Assembly (NCBI RefSeq): GCF_003702705.1
Contig: NZ_QZMN01000004.1
Location: 234,618 to 298,617, forward strand
Direction: 5' to 3'
Source: Ornithinimicrobium cerasi
GTDB taxonomy: Bacteria > Actinomycetota > Actinomycetes > Actinomycetales > Dermatophilaceae
DNA length: 64,000 nt
Under the pieces are notes generated by a model. That model did no database searches, was not told where the DNA came from, and was given only the letters and a program-made list of their open reading frames with translations. The position numbers and the translations under genes are program-made. Shown here in pieces: positions 1 through 6,940 of this stretch; positions within the stretch are counted from its first letter, which is position 1, and each line of letters begins with the position of its first letter.

Positions 1-449
1 AAGAGCTGGTCGCCGCCGCCCTCGTGGTCACGGCCACGCCAGAAGTGGTTGAAGCCGACCTCCCACAGCGTCGCCATCGAGGCGTAGCTGGAGATGTGGC
101 CGCCGACCGAGATGTCCGGGTGCTGGGCGCGGTGCACCATGACCGCCGCGTTCCACCGGATCCAGGCGCGGTAGCGGCGCTCCATGTCCTCGTCGCCGGG
201 GAACCAGGGCTCGCGCTCCGGCGGGATCGTGTTGATGTAGTCCGTGGTGGTGAGGGAGGGCAGGCCCACCTGGGAGTCACGGGCGCGTTCCAGCATCCGC
301 AGCATGAGGTACCGGGCACGCTGCCGACCACCCGCCTCGATGGCTGCGTCCAGGGAGTCGAGCCACTCCTGGGTCTCCTCGGGGTCGGTGTCCGGCACCT
401 GGCTGGGCAGACCGTTGAGGATCGGACCGACGGGGCGCTCCGTAGCCAT
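1..449 (-). CDS. aceE: Pyruvate dehydrogenase E1 component, homodimeric type, N-terminal part
   Basis: Partial gene running off the left edge; about 149 N-terminal codons are visible. The protein begins [17 protein letters not shown] and continues with an acidic [15 protein letters not shown] helix and the conserved stretch around [12 protein letters not shown]. Further on come [28 protein letters not shown] and [22 protein letters not shown]. This is the start of the homodimeric E1p that decarboxylates pyruvate with thiamine diphosphate and passes acetyl groups to E2. The ATG lies a few bases after a purine-rich AGGACTTCC stretch. It is divergent from the DUF3052 gene, an arrangement common in actinobacteria. 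The family is about 900 residues, so most of the gene lies outside the window. Confidence 0.93.
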   Translation of the reverse strand, partial: MATERPVGPILNGLPSQVPDTDPEETQEWLDSLDAAIEAGGRQRARYLMLRMLERARDSQVGLPSLTTTDYINTIPPEREPWFPGDEDMERRYRAWIRWNAAVMVHRAQHPDISVGGHISSYASMATLWEVGFNHFWRGRDHEGGGDQL

Positions 450-590
450 CAGGGAAGTCCTTTCGAACGGCGGGTGAACTCGCGGACAGTCTGTCACGCA
501 CCCCGGACCGACGTCGGGCGACCCTTCGCGGCGGCTCGCCGGGCCATCGCCTTTACAACCGACGGCGCGATCTAGTTGTGTAGGGGCACC

Positions 591-1022
591 ATGGCTACCG
601 AGAACGACACCGTTGACCCCTCCGACGCCGGCCCGCTGGGCGTCCCCCTCCGCAAGATGGGAGTCGCGCCCGGCCAGATCGTCATCGAGTACGGCTACGA
701 CGACGACGTCGACGAGGACGTGCGCGCGGCGATCGAGACCCTGGCCGAGGGACCCCTGGAGGACGAGGACTACGACGGGGTGGTGGACGTCGTGCTGCTG
801 TGGTGGCGCGAGGGAGACGGCGACCTGGCCGACGAGCTGATGGACTCCCTCACCACCATGGAGGAGGGCGGCTTCATCGCCCTCCTCACGCCGGGCGTCC
901 GCCGCCCGGACCGGGTGGCCGCCCACGACGTGCAGGAGGCCTGCGCGACCTGCTCCCTCACCGCCTCCGGGGCCGTGCCCCTGGGCGAGTGGGTCGGCCA
1001 GCGGCTCGTGGGTCGCAAGTGA
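591..1022 (+). CDS. DUF3052 family protein
   Basis: 143-residue acidic protein. Its C-terminal half carries [17 protein letters not shown] and the [19 protein letters not shown] stretch that is typical of DUF3052, an actinobacterial family of unknown biochemical role. The ATG at 591 follows GTAGGGGCACC; the frame is open from an in-frame ATG at 576, but the alignment-like start MATEND is preferred. It is divergent from aceE across about 140 bases. It overlaps the peroxiredoxin by four bases, so the two are probably co-translated. Mycobacteria have the same neighbours (aceE, DUF3052, ahpE). A possible -35/-10 pair is TTTACA (552-557) and TAGTTG (573-578), but spacing is short. Confidence 0.85.
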   Translation: MATENDTVDPSDAGPLGVPLRKMGVAPGQIVIEYGYDDDVDEDVRAAIETLAEGPLEDEDYDGVVDVVLLWWREGDGDLADELMDSLTTMEEGGFIALLTPGVRRPDRVAAHDVQEACATCSLTASGAVPLGEWVGQRLVGRK

Positions 1023-1477
1023 TCCTCGACGTCGGCTCGCGGGCCCCCGACCTCACCCTGCCGGACCAGCACCACGACCGGGTGTCCCTCTCCGGCCTGG
1101 TCGCGGACCGGCACGTCCTGCTCGTCTTCTTCCCCGCGGCGTTCTCCTCCATCTGCACCGGGGAGCTGCTGGAGATCCAGCTCAACATCGACGAGTTCGT
1201 GAACGACAAGGTGCAGGTGGTGGGGGTCTCCTGCGACCCTCTCGACGCGCTGCGGGCCTGGGCGGCCCTGGAGGGCTACCGGTTCCCGCTGCTGTCCGAC
1301 TTCTGGCCCCACGGCGAGGTGAGCCGCGCCTACGGCGTCCTCAACGAGTCCACCGGGGCGGCGACGCGAGGGACCTTCCTCGTCGACCCGACGATGACGG
1401 TGACGTGGAGCCTGGTCCACGGACCCGGCGAGGAGCGCCCGATAGGTCTCCTCCACGAGGCGGTCCGCGACCTCTGA
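1019..1477 (+). CDS. ahpE: AhpE-type one-cysteine peroxiredoxin
   Basis: 152-residue thioredoxin-fold peroxidase that reduces peroxides. The catalytic motif is [12 protein letters not shown], with peroxidatic Cys46 in the P-x3-T/S-x2-C signature. No resolving cysteine is visible near the C terminus, as in AhpE. Further family marks are [26 protein letters not shown] and RGTFLVDP. The GTG start at 1019 overlaps the DUF3052 TGA (GTGA) and gives the canonical N terminus [17 protein letters not shown]. It is the last gene before the tRNA-Val used as an integration target. An oxidative-stress role is inferred from the family. Confidence 0.9.
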   Translation: MILDVGSRAPDLTLPDQHHDRVSLSGLVADRHVLLVFFPAAFSSICTGELLEIQLNIDEFVNDKVQVVGVSCDPLDALRAWAALEGYRFPLLSDFWPHGEVSRAYGVLNESTGAATRGTFLVDPTMTVTWSLVHGPGEERPIGLLHEAVRDL

Positions 1478-1600
1478 GGCCACGTCGGCGCCGGCCGCCC
1501 CACCGGCCCGGGCCTCGTGTCGGCGGACCGCTCCGCGGGCTGGCACAATGGCACGCCGGACCCTGACGCCCTCGACCGAGGGGCGCCCGGTGTCCGGATG

Positions 1601-1673
1601 GGGCCTGTAGCTCAGCTGGTAGAGCGCCGCGTTTACACCGCGTAGGTCGTCGGTTCGAGCCCGGCCGGGCCCA
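1601..1673 (+). tRNA. tRNA-Val (anticodon TAC), left copy at attL
   Basis: 73-nt cloverleaf. Acceptor GGGCCTG (1601-1607) pairs with CGGGCCC (1666-1672) with one T-G wobble, and the discriminator is A1673. The D stem is GCTC/GAGC. The anticodon loop TTTACAC (1632-1638) carries TAC, reading GTA valine codons. The T arm is GTCGG-TTCGAGC-CCGGC. The anticodon stem CCGCG/CGCGT has a C-T mismatch at positions 27-43, which the second copy at 9797 lacks. The 3' half from 1628 is the left attachment core of the integrated element. CC follows the discriminator but no full CCA is encoded. Confidence 0.93.
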
Positions 1674-1674
1674 C
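1628..1674 (+). repeat. attL core, 47-bp direct repeat
   Basis: 47 bases spanning the anticodon loop, variable loop, T arm and acceptor 3' strand of tRNA-Val, identical to 9824-9870. Identity stops sharply on both sides. With an integrase gene 192 bases away, this is the left attachment site of a tRNA-targeting element. Confidence 0.93.
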
Positions 1675-1792
1675 CCATCACAGCAGGTCAGAAAACCGCA
1701 AAACACGAGGTCAAAGGGTGGTATTGCCCTTTTCAGACATTTGCTTGACGCTTCACCCACTCTGAGCAGCGATGCGAGACCCTGCCTACCCC

Positions 1793-1810
1793 GTTCGCAC
1801 GCCGTTCGCA
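1793..1810 (+). repeat. Left arm-type integrase site candidate
   Basis: Two copies of GTTCGCA (1793-1799 and 1804-1810). The 11-mer CGCCGTTCGCA at 1800-1810 recurs in the same orientation at 9731-9741 near attR. Short repeats close to both ends of an integrated element are what integrase arm-type sites look like; binding is inferred. Confidence 0.45.
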
Positions 1811-1829
1811 TCAGGGTACGATGACCTAA

Positions 1830-1843
1830 GCACATCGATGTGC
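1830..1843. promoter_or_regulatory. Perfect 14-bp palindrome upstream of the integrase
   Basis: GCACATCGATGTGC is fully self-complementary and lies 22 bases before the integrase ATG, flanked by TGAC and GTCA. Position and symmetry suggest an operator for a dimeric regulator or an integrase/excisionase site. No repressor gene is obvious in the element. Confidence 0.45.
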
Positions 1844-1865
1844 AAGTCATAGACGGGAGCAGGAC

Positions 1866-2948
1866 ATGGCATCGGTCCACCCGAGGGGCAAGACGTGGGT
1901 CGTTAGGTACAGGACGCCACAGGGCACCAACGCTCAGAAGACCTTCAAGGGGTACAGGGAGGCTCAGGCGTTCAAGGCAGAGGTCGAGACGCAGACCAAC
2001 AAAGGGACGCTGATCGATCCCACGTACAGACGCCTCACTTACGCCGACTGGCACGAGACGTGGATGACGCAGCGCCCAGACCTCAGGGAGAGCACCAGGG
2101 CGCGGGTGGAGGGGATCGCACGCGTCCACCTGCTGCCGACGTTCGGCCACCTGCCGGTGCAGCGCATCACGCAGCAGGACGTACAGACCTGGGTGACGAA
2201 ACAGCAGGTTGCGCCAGCCACAGTGAGACGCAACTATGGAGAACTGTCCAACTCGTTCACGGCGGCAGTGGCGGCAGGCATCATCACTGTCTCTCCCTGC
2301 CGGGGGATCAGGCTGCCCAAGGTGCCCAGGGCTGGAATGGCGATCCTCGACCACGAAGAGATAGAGGCGCTTGCCGCGTGCATCCTGCCCAGGTACAGGG
2401 CACTCGTCTACCTGTTGGCCTACGGAGGTCTGCGGATAGGGGAAGCGCTGGACCTCACCCCGGCTGACGTAGACCTGAAAAAGGGGACCGTGCGGGTTGA
2501 CAGCACACTGACGATGGGTGCTGACGGCAGCCAGACCTCTGGCCGTCCCAAGAGTGATGCAGGCATGAGAACAGTCCCACTGCCCAGCAAGATCGTCAGC
2601 GTTCTCGCAGAGCACATGCAGACCTATCCGGCTGACTACGTGTTCACAGGTGGCAGGGGAGCGCAGTTGCATGTGTCCAACTTCGGGGAACGCACGTTCA
2701 AGCAGGCAGTAGCCAAGTGGAACGCTGTCAGGGAGACCCAGGCTCTACCGCCGTTGAAGCCGCGTGTCCATGACCTACGGCATACCGCTATCACTCATTG
2801 GATACGGCTGGGAGCAGACCTGCCGCGAGTCAAGACCTGGGCGGGGCACACGAACGCAGCATTTACCCTGGACCGCTATGCGGGTTACTTCCCCCAGGAC
2901 GACAGCAAGTTCATGGACGCGCTTGACCAAGGCATCGGAGCGAGATAA
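1866..2948 (+). CDS. int: Tyrosine recombinase (phage-type integrase)
   Basis: 360-residue site-specific recombinase that would catalyse integration and excision at tRNA-Val. Residues 1-55 form an AP2-like arm-binding region (KTWVVRYRTPQGTNAQKTFKGY). Residues 60-150 form the SAM-like core-binding domain, and the catalytic domain follows from about 160. Catalytic residues are visible: Arg190 in GGLRIGEAL, Lys229 in RPKSD, His302 and Arg305 in HDLRHTA, His328 in WAGHT and nucleophile Tyr338 in LDRYAGY. AGCAGGAC sits just before the ATG. It starts 192 bases inside attL, the usual place for an integrase using a tRNA site. Its TAA overlaps the ATG of the next gene by one base. Confidence 0.96.
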   Translation: MASVHPRGKTWVVRYRTPQGTNAQKTFKGYREAQAFKAEVETQTNKGTLIDPTYRRLTYADWHETWMTQRPDLRESTRARVEGIARVHLLPTFGHLPVQRITQQDVQTWVTKQQVAPATVRRNYGELSNSFTAAVAAGIITVSPCRGIRLPKVPRAGMAILDHEEIEALAACILPRYRALVYLLAYGGLRIGEALDLTPADVDLKKGTVRVDSTLTMGADGSQTSGRPKSDAGMRTVPLPSKIVSVLAEHMQTYPADYVFTGGRGAQLHVSNFGERTFKQAVAKWNAVRETQALPPLKPRVHDLRHTAITHWIRLGADLPRVKTWAGHTNAAFTLDRYAGYFPQDDSKFMDALDQGIGAR

Positions 2949-3367
2949 TGGAGACAGCAATCATCGCAGCACTGGCAGCAGTGCTGGGCGTGGTAATCGG
3001 CTCGCTACTGACTGAGCGACGGGAGCACCGAACGTGGCTCAGAGACCAGAAGATGCAGGTCTACTCCGAACTCATTGGGTTGTCGGAATACGCCGACAAT
3101 ATCAGAAGTGACGTCTGGGACGTGGATCGATTTAGGGAATATCAACAGAGGCACAACGACCTCCTGGCCCGGATAAGTCTGATTGGTAGTCAAGAAATGG
3201 TGCTCGCGGCCGGTGACCTTCACCGACTGGGAGGGGAGGTCTACGCGAAGAAAGAAGAAGACTTGAAAAAGGCAGTTAATGCTTTCACGACACAACTGCT
3301 CAAAACAATTCAGATTGCGCGAAAAGAACTGGGCTTGCCTACTCACCGCATGCATTTTGACGAGTGA
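2948..3367 (+). CDS. Small membrane-anchored protein of unknown function
   Basis: 139 residues. One hydrophobic segment at about residues 4-20 (IIAALAAVLGVVIGSLL) is followed by a basic stretch and a long charged, helical, probably cytoplasmic region. The shape (N-terminal anchor, then a coiled-coil-like body with KKEEDLKKAV) is common in phage and plasmid accessory proteins. I do not recognise a family. It is coupled to the integrase by a TAATG overlap. A strong inverted repeat at 3430-3462 follows it. The body is richer in A and T than chromosomal genes here. Confidence 0.7.
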   Translation: METAIIAALAAVLGVVIGSLLTERREHRTWLRDQKMQVYSELIGLSEYADNIRSDVWDVDRFREYQQRHNDLLARISLIGSQEMVLAAGDLHRLGGEVYAKKEEDLKKAVNAFTTQLLKTIQIARKELGLPTHRMHFDE

Positions 3368-3429
3368 TGACGGCAGCAGCGGTATGCTCATGCTGCACTG
3401 CTCCTTGCGCAGCCCGTGCGGCCAGCGCC

Positions 3430-3462
3430 AGAGAACCCCTAGGTAATCCCTAGGGGTTCTCT
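3430..3462. terminator. Bidirectional terminator-like hairpin
   Basis: Perfect 14-bp inverted repeat: AGAGAACCCCTAGG, loop TAATC, then the exact complement. It sits between the convergent genes ending at 3367 and 3487. There is no long T run, so termination strength is uncertain. Confidence 0.7.
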
Positions 3463-3486
3463 GCATACTGAGGAATGCTATCGCGC

Positions 3487-3933
3487 TTATTCGCTCATGC
3501 CCTCTAATGCCTTGTCCAGATTCCGCCTGTCGTAAGCACCAATGAGGAAGTTGTCTGCCTGATAGGCGTGGAACTCTTCGCCTGCCGTGTAGTCAGGAAT
3601 GGCTACCTCGTCAGCAGACTGGAACACTAGAATCTCAATGTCCCCACAGTCCAGGTGACGCATCCCACCAATAGAGTCATGCTGGTCCGAACCCCAGGGG
3701 CACTCAGACAAACCAAGTTCCTTGGCCATGAGATTGGGTGAGTTCTCAAATGCACTCACATCAAGGTCCGTAGTGGCGTCCTCGTATGTCACGTCCCCAC
3801 CGAATGACTGTGTGATGTACCTGTCTCCACTTGACTCCGGTTCGGCTGCCGCTTCGGGTTCGTCGCTGCCCCCGCAACCCGTCAGGGCTGCCATGGAAAC
3901 CGTCACGAGTAGTGCCTTGAATGGCGCGTTCAC
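3487..3933 (-). CDS. Putative lipoprotein carried by the element
   Basis: 148 residues from the GTG at 3933, which has AAGGGG about eight bases upstream. The N terminus (NAPFKALLVTVSMAALTGCGG) is a lipoprotein signal with lipobox L17-T18-G19-C20, followed by an acidic low-complexity linker (EPEAAAEPESS). The mature part has two cysteines (SECPWG, LDCGD) that could form a disulphide. I recognise no enzymatic family. Surface lipoproteins on phages and satellites often alter host surfaces or exclude other phages; applying that here is inference. It is convergent with the integrase operon and divergent from the replication region. A longer in-frame extension upstream lacks a signal-like start. 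Confidence 0.68.
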   Translation of the reverse strand: MNAPFKALLVTVSMAALTGCGGSDEPEAAAEPESSGDRYITQSFGGDVTYEDATTDLDVSAFENSPNLMAKELGLSECPWGSDQHDSIGGMRHLDCGDIEILVFQSADEVAIPDYTAGEEFHAYQADNFLIGAYDRRNLDKALEGMSE

Positions 3934-4056
3934 GTCTGTCCCCTTTTCGTCGTCAATGACTGCTGTGCCCCACACTCTACAGGGCGGGGGTCTGGATGGT
4001 TCCCCACCGGCTGTATCAACCCAGAGCACCGGCCTAGCGCTCACCATCACGATCCC

Positions 4057-4359
4057 TGATGACTTGATGATAAGCCCGGTCTCATGCGGAACGGCTGATG
4101 ATAACGCTGATGACAAGTCTGATGACCTGATGATAAGACCGTGTCTCTGATGATAGAGGAAGCCCAGCAAAAGACTCAGAAGATAGTGATGTTAAAGAAG
4201 ATAGAAGAATATACACACATATATCTACAGATACATCATCATCTACAGACAGACCTTCCCTCTATCTTGTCATCACCTCTATCATCAACCTTCGGGGTCT
4301 GTCATCACTCTTATCATCAACAGTTCCCAGTGATACCGGACTTATCATCACTATCATCG
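4057..4359. repeat. Mirror-symmetric iteron-like array (TGATGAYAA)
   Basis: Seven copies of a TGATGATAA/TGATGACAA-like unit lie on the plus strand, starting at 4057, 4065, 4096, 4108, 4120, 4128 and 4148. Six copies lie in the opposite orientation, at 4267, 4279, 4299, 4311, 4342 and 4351. An AT-rich stretch at 4180-4250 separates the two sets. Counted outward, the distal spacings of both sets are near 12, 31 and 8-9 bases, so the layout itself is partly mirrored. Arrays of this kind beside a rep gene are typical of replication origins or of sites for a cooperative regulator. The RepA-like ATPase starts 400 bases downstream. Confidence 0.65.
4180..4250. other. AT-rich centre of the iteron array, possible unwinding element
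   Basis: About 70 bases dominated by A and T (TAAAGAAG, AGAAGAATATACACACAT, ATATATCTACAG) between the two inverted repeat sets. It is the most AT-rich stretch of the window. In iteron origins such a segment is where strands open; that role here is inferred. Confidence 0.5.
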
Positions 4360-4624
4360 TCATCTACCCCCGGTCGGGGTGATGAGAGAGTGTGCAGCCC
4401 GCTTATTCTCGCATTTCCGCGTGAGCAAGAAGGATTATTTTCGGCCGCTCCAGAATAGCGCCGGGTGTGATATACTATGGTGTAGAGGTTGGGAACCGAA
4501 CTATCGGCCCTGACGTCTAAGCAGTACAGGTCAGGAAATGACCACTTTCTCAATGAGTCCGTCAACACTCGGAGGCGTAAAACGGTTTAGATCTTGTTCA
4601 AAAGTTGAATTTCTGTTCTCACCG

Positions 4625-4666
4625 CCCTCTCCCCCTTGGTCTTGACGGACTCCCAGGGGGAGAGGG
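4625..4666 (+). terminator. 12-bp hairpin upstream of the replication operon
   Basis: CCCTCTCCCCCT (4625-4636) is complementary to AGGGGGAGAGGG (4655-4666), with an 18-base loop containing CTTGACGG. A few T-rich bases follow (TTCCTTG). It could end transcription from the iteron region or act as an attenuator before the leader ORF at 4720. Confidence 0.5.
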
Positions 4667-4719
4667 CACTTCCTTGTCTGAATACATTTAGTGCGATAGC
4701 ACAAGGAAGAGAGAACAGA

Positions 4720-4764
4720 ATGAACAACGAGAATAAGCAAGTATTGCCGGGTGATGAGTCATGA
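4720..4764 (+). CDS. 14-residue leader peptide coupled to the RepA-like gene
   Basis: The ORF reads MNNENKQVLPGDES and is preceded by ACAAGGAAGAGAG, a good ribosome binding site. Its TGA overlaps the ATG of the ATPase gene (ATGA, 4761-4764), and the ATPase has no comparable site of its own outside this ORF. The peptide probably serves to load ribosomes onto the next gene. No regulatory residue run (repeated rare codons or a stalling motif) is evident. Confidence 0.5.
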   Translation: MNNENKQVLPGDES

Positions 4765-5927
4765 ACCTTGACCTATTCACGATCAAGAACACACCCATCA
4801 GGAAGACGAAGTGGATCATCCCCGGGGTGATGGAGTCAGGACGCTACCACCTGATCTATGGGGACAAGGGCGCGGGAAAGACAACCTTCACATGCGGCTA
4901 CCTGATCCCAGAAGCAATGGACGGCGGGATAGAGCGCATCGTCTATATCTCGCCGGGTGAGGAAACGACAGCAGCAGACCTGCTGGTCTACGCAGCAGTT
5001 CACGGATACGATCCGTCACAGGTTCTTTATTTCAGCGACGGTGTGGAAATGTCATTCGCTGCTGGCACCGGCGATGAGATTGACGAATCCTCGGGAGTAC
5101 CGCAGTTCACCGGGGAAGGTAAAGAGCGAGAGAACGAACTCATCCGCCTGAACATGCACCCTGAGGCGCTGACGGACAAGAACAACGTCAACAGTCGGAA
5201 CAAATCCTTCTATTTCCCTGTGGACGTCCTGGCGCTGATGAAGAACATCCGTGATGATGTTCCCACCCTCTATATCGTTGAAGGACTTGACGAAGTTGTT
5301 GGTGCGGATGTTCTCAGGTCGTACGGAGGAACCGATACGGTGCAGAACCGTTCATGGAAGAACGTAATCCGTTATATTGAGAATCTGTTGAGCGACAACG
5401 ACGTGTTCATCGACGTGACGCACACCAAGAAGGGCGACGGTAGCCAGATTAAAGGTTCCACCGGACGTTTCGACAAGGCGCGCCACGCACTGCGTATCAA
5501 TGGTCATAACAAGACTGGTGAACGCTACACCACTGTCGTGGGAGAGGGTAACGCCACCGGCAGGGAATGGCGTAACGAGCAGATCATTCTGGTTCGTGAC
5601 GTGGAGGAGCAGGACATTCAAAAGGCGTTCGGTCATCCTGTCACACACCGCGTTCCCCAGAAGGTGTTCTCCGGGTTGGAGTCGGTAGCAACGGATATGA
5701 CCCTTCCTGATCTGCTCACCCTGGACTGGTCTGAGCCACGTTCGACCGCTGACATTGTTGTAGCCCTGGGGCTACGTGAGGAAAACGGCATCAAGGCAAA
5801 TGACGCACGCATGTGGGAGAAGGCACGCAAGAACCTTCCCGCGAACGTCCGAATCAGCAGCGTCAAGCGTGGTCTTTGGTCCTGGGAGAACTGGGCAGAG
5901 TTTCAGGATGAGGATGACGCAGCATGA
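4761..5927 (+). CDS. RepA/RecA-fold P-loop ATPase, probable replicative helicase
   Basis: 388 residues. Walker A is at residues 34-42 (GDKGAGKTT), just after GRYHLIY. The Walker B-like strand is PTLYIVEGLDEV. A following VFIDVTHTKKGDGSQIKGSTGR segment matches the conserved HTxK...GSxxx region of RSF1010 RepA-like and phage AAA ATPases. The C-terminal third (SEPRSTADIVVALGL, then KARKNLPANVRISSVKRGLWSW) looks like a small winged-helix domain. The family forms hexameric 5'-3' helicases that work with plasmid or phage origins. The neighbouring iteron-like array supports a replication role. It is coupled upstream to the 14-residue leader and downstream (ATGA) to the gene at 5924. A DNA-repair or packaging ATPase is less likely. 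Confidence 0.8.
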   Translation: MNLDLFTIKNTPIRKTKWIIPGVMESGRYHLIYGDKGAGKTTFTCGYLIPEAMDGGIERIVYISPGEETTAADLLVYAAVHGYDPSQVLYFSDGVEMSFAAGTGDEIDESSGVPQFTGEGKERENELIRLNMHPEALTDKNNVNSRNKSFYFPVDVLALMKNIRDDVPTLYIVEGLDEVVGADVLRSYGGTDTVQNRSWKNVIRYIENLLSDNDVFIDVTHTKKGDGSQIKGSTGRFDKARHALRINGHNKTGERYTTVVGEGNATGREWRNEQIILVRDVEEQDIQKAFGHPVTHRVPQKVFSGLESVATDMTLPDLLTLDWSEPRSTADIVVALGLREENGIKANDARMWEKARKNLPANVRISSVKRGLWSWENWAEFQDEDDAA

Positions 5928-6244
5928 CCGCCATCCAGTCAAGAGCGGTAGCGCCGCTGAGACGCACGGACAAATCTAGGCATCTTGGGACACTCTGGCA
6001 ATTGTTCAGACGCTCACAGAGGCACACAGACCCCGTACAGGGCACGTTTGCCGGGTGTCCAGGGTGTATGACAGCAGACGTTGCCGGGTACTGGAAGGAA
6101 GCAGCAGCCGGTGACCCTGAGGACGCTCTCTATGCAGGTCTGTCAGCACGATGGGCAGGCATGGAGGTCGGGCACGCAGCACACGACACAACTATGGCGA
6201 GAGCCGGAAAGGTAGGACGGAAATGGACAAGCACGAAGAATTGA
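5924..6244 (+). CDS. Small unknown protein with a CxxC pair
   Basis: 106 residues. The ATG overlaps the TGA of the ATPase gene, a strong sign that the ORF is translated. The N terminus is basic (RAVAPLRRTDKSRHLG), the centre holds GCPGC, and the C-terminal half is alanine-rich with KEAAAGDPEDALYAG. A single CxxC suggests partial metal binding or a redox pair. No family is recognised. By position it belongs to the replication operon of the element. Confidence 0.6.
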   Translation: MTAIQSRAVAPLRRTDKSRHLGTLWQLFRRSQRHTDPVQGTFAGCPGCMTADVAGYWKEAAAGDPEDALYAGLSARWAGMEVGHAAHDTTMARAGKVGRKWTSTKN

Positions 6245-6405
6245 TGCAAGCACACCTAGAGGCAGCGCGGATTCGCGTAGCAGGCCGAAAGTGGTACAGG
6301 GAGAAGTCCCTAGCAGCCCTGAAAGACCTAGAGGGCAAGCTCCATCCCAAGATCATCCAAGCCATACGTGAAGGGCTTGACGACGAAGGGGAGGAAGAGG
6401 AATGA
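6223..6405 (+). CDS. Small helical protein of the element
   Basis: 60 residues from the ATG at 6223, preceded by GGTAGGACGG. It is strongly helical and charged (HEELMQAHLEAARIRVAG, KWYREKSLAALKDLEGKL) with an acidic tail DDEGEEEE. It overlaps the end of the previous ORF and is coupled by ATGA to the next. No known domain; such proteins in phages are often DNA mimics or regulators, but nothing here proves that. Confidence 0.55.
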   Translation: MDKHEELMQAHLEAARIRVAGRKWYREKSLAALKDLEGKLHPKIIQAIREGLDDEGEEEE

Positions 6406-6587
6406 ACGAGAGCGAGCCAGTCGAAGCCCTGGATCAAATGATCTGGGACATGGAGCACGGTCATACCGAGGACTTCGGTCAGATCACCGGCACTGTGGTC
6501 GGGTCAACACCTATTGTCACGATGCAGGGCCATGAAATCTTCGCTTACGATATGCCTATCTTCGGATACTGGTCAGACTGCGAGTGA
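6402..6587 (+). CDS. Small acidic protein of the element
   Basis: 61 residues, start ATG overlapping the previous TGA (ATGA). Acidic N terminus (NESEPVEALDQMIWDMEHG), then a beta-rich part (GTVVGSTPIVTMQGHEIFAY). No family recognised. It is the last gene of the run of coupled ORFs starting at 4720 and is followed by a long untranslated, structured stretch. Confidence 0.55.
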   Translation: MNESEPVEALDQMIWDMEHGHTEDFGQITGTVVGSTPIVTMQGHEIFAYDMPIFGYWSDCE

Positions 6588-6599
6588 GGGATTTCCCTA

Positions 6600-6856
6600 A
6601 TGCGAACATGTGTGGGAAAATAGAGTAACAATTGCTGTCAGGCAATTTATGGATCGCCGTCTAATGTCAATAGCCCGGTGACTCCACGCCGGGGGTGGAA
6701 TGAAAGTTCTACCTCCGGCAAAACAAAGTCCACTCAGGACTCTAAACAGAGGTCAGGGCCAAGGAAGCCCATTGAATTTCCTGTGCACAGGTTCTTACCG
6801 AAGTCAGCCTTGAATGAATCGGGATACAGAGCGGATTGCAAGCCGCTTTTTTAAGT
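6600..6856 (+). ncRNA. Candidate structured RNA upstream of the capsid gene
   Basis: No ORF with coding character lies here, but several helices do. AATTGC-TGTCAG-GCAATT opens the region. A 13-bp hairpin at 6688-6719 (GCCGGGGGTGGAA, loop TGAAAG, TTCTACCTCCGGC) follows, then AGTCC-ACTCA-GGACT. A terminator-like stem AGCGG/CCGCT (6830-6847) runs into six T. The layout suits an independent small RNA ending near 6852, or a leader RNA with an attenuator. I recognise no Rfam-like family. Confidence 0.45.
6830..6852 (+). terminator. Rho-independent terminator
   Basis: Stem AGCGG (6830-6834) and CCGCT (6843-6847), 8-base loop, immediate T6 run to 6852. It separates the structured region from the capsid gene leader. 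Confidence 0.65.
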
Positions 6857-6936
6857 GACGCTGTAGCGTCCGTGTCCAGCGAGACACGTAACTAAACTAT
6901 TCATTTAAGGAACCCGTACGTAGGAAAACGTGCGGG
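6857..6936 (+). promoter_or_regulatory. Three hairpins in the capsid gene leader, one presenting AGGA in its loop
   Basis: GACGC-TGTA-GCGTC (6857-6870) is directly followed by CGTGTC-CAGCGA-GACACG (6871-6888). A third hairpin, CCCGTACGT-AGGAAA-ACGTGCGGG (6913-6936), has nine pairs including one wobble and carries the only Shine-Dalgarno-like AGGA in its loop. It ends four bases before the capsid ATG. This suggests RNA-level control of capsid synthesis. Confidence 0.5.
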
Positions 6937-6940
6937 ATGC

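Noticed and set aside
1341-2672. Long minus-strand frame across the tRNA-Val and integrase
   Set aside because: Runs through a tRNA gene, opposes two good genes and has no recognisable domain.
4057-4359. CRISPR array
   Set aside because: Units are about 9 bases with irregular short spacing and in two orientations; no spacers of 30-40 bases and no cas genes.
6588-6940. Group I intron or riboswitch before the capsid gene
   Set aside because: Helices are present but I could not identify the conserved P/Q/R/S core or any ligand-binding consensus, so only a generic structured RNA is claimed.
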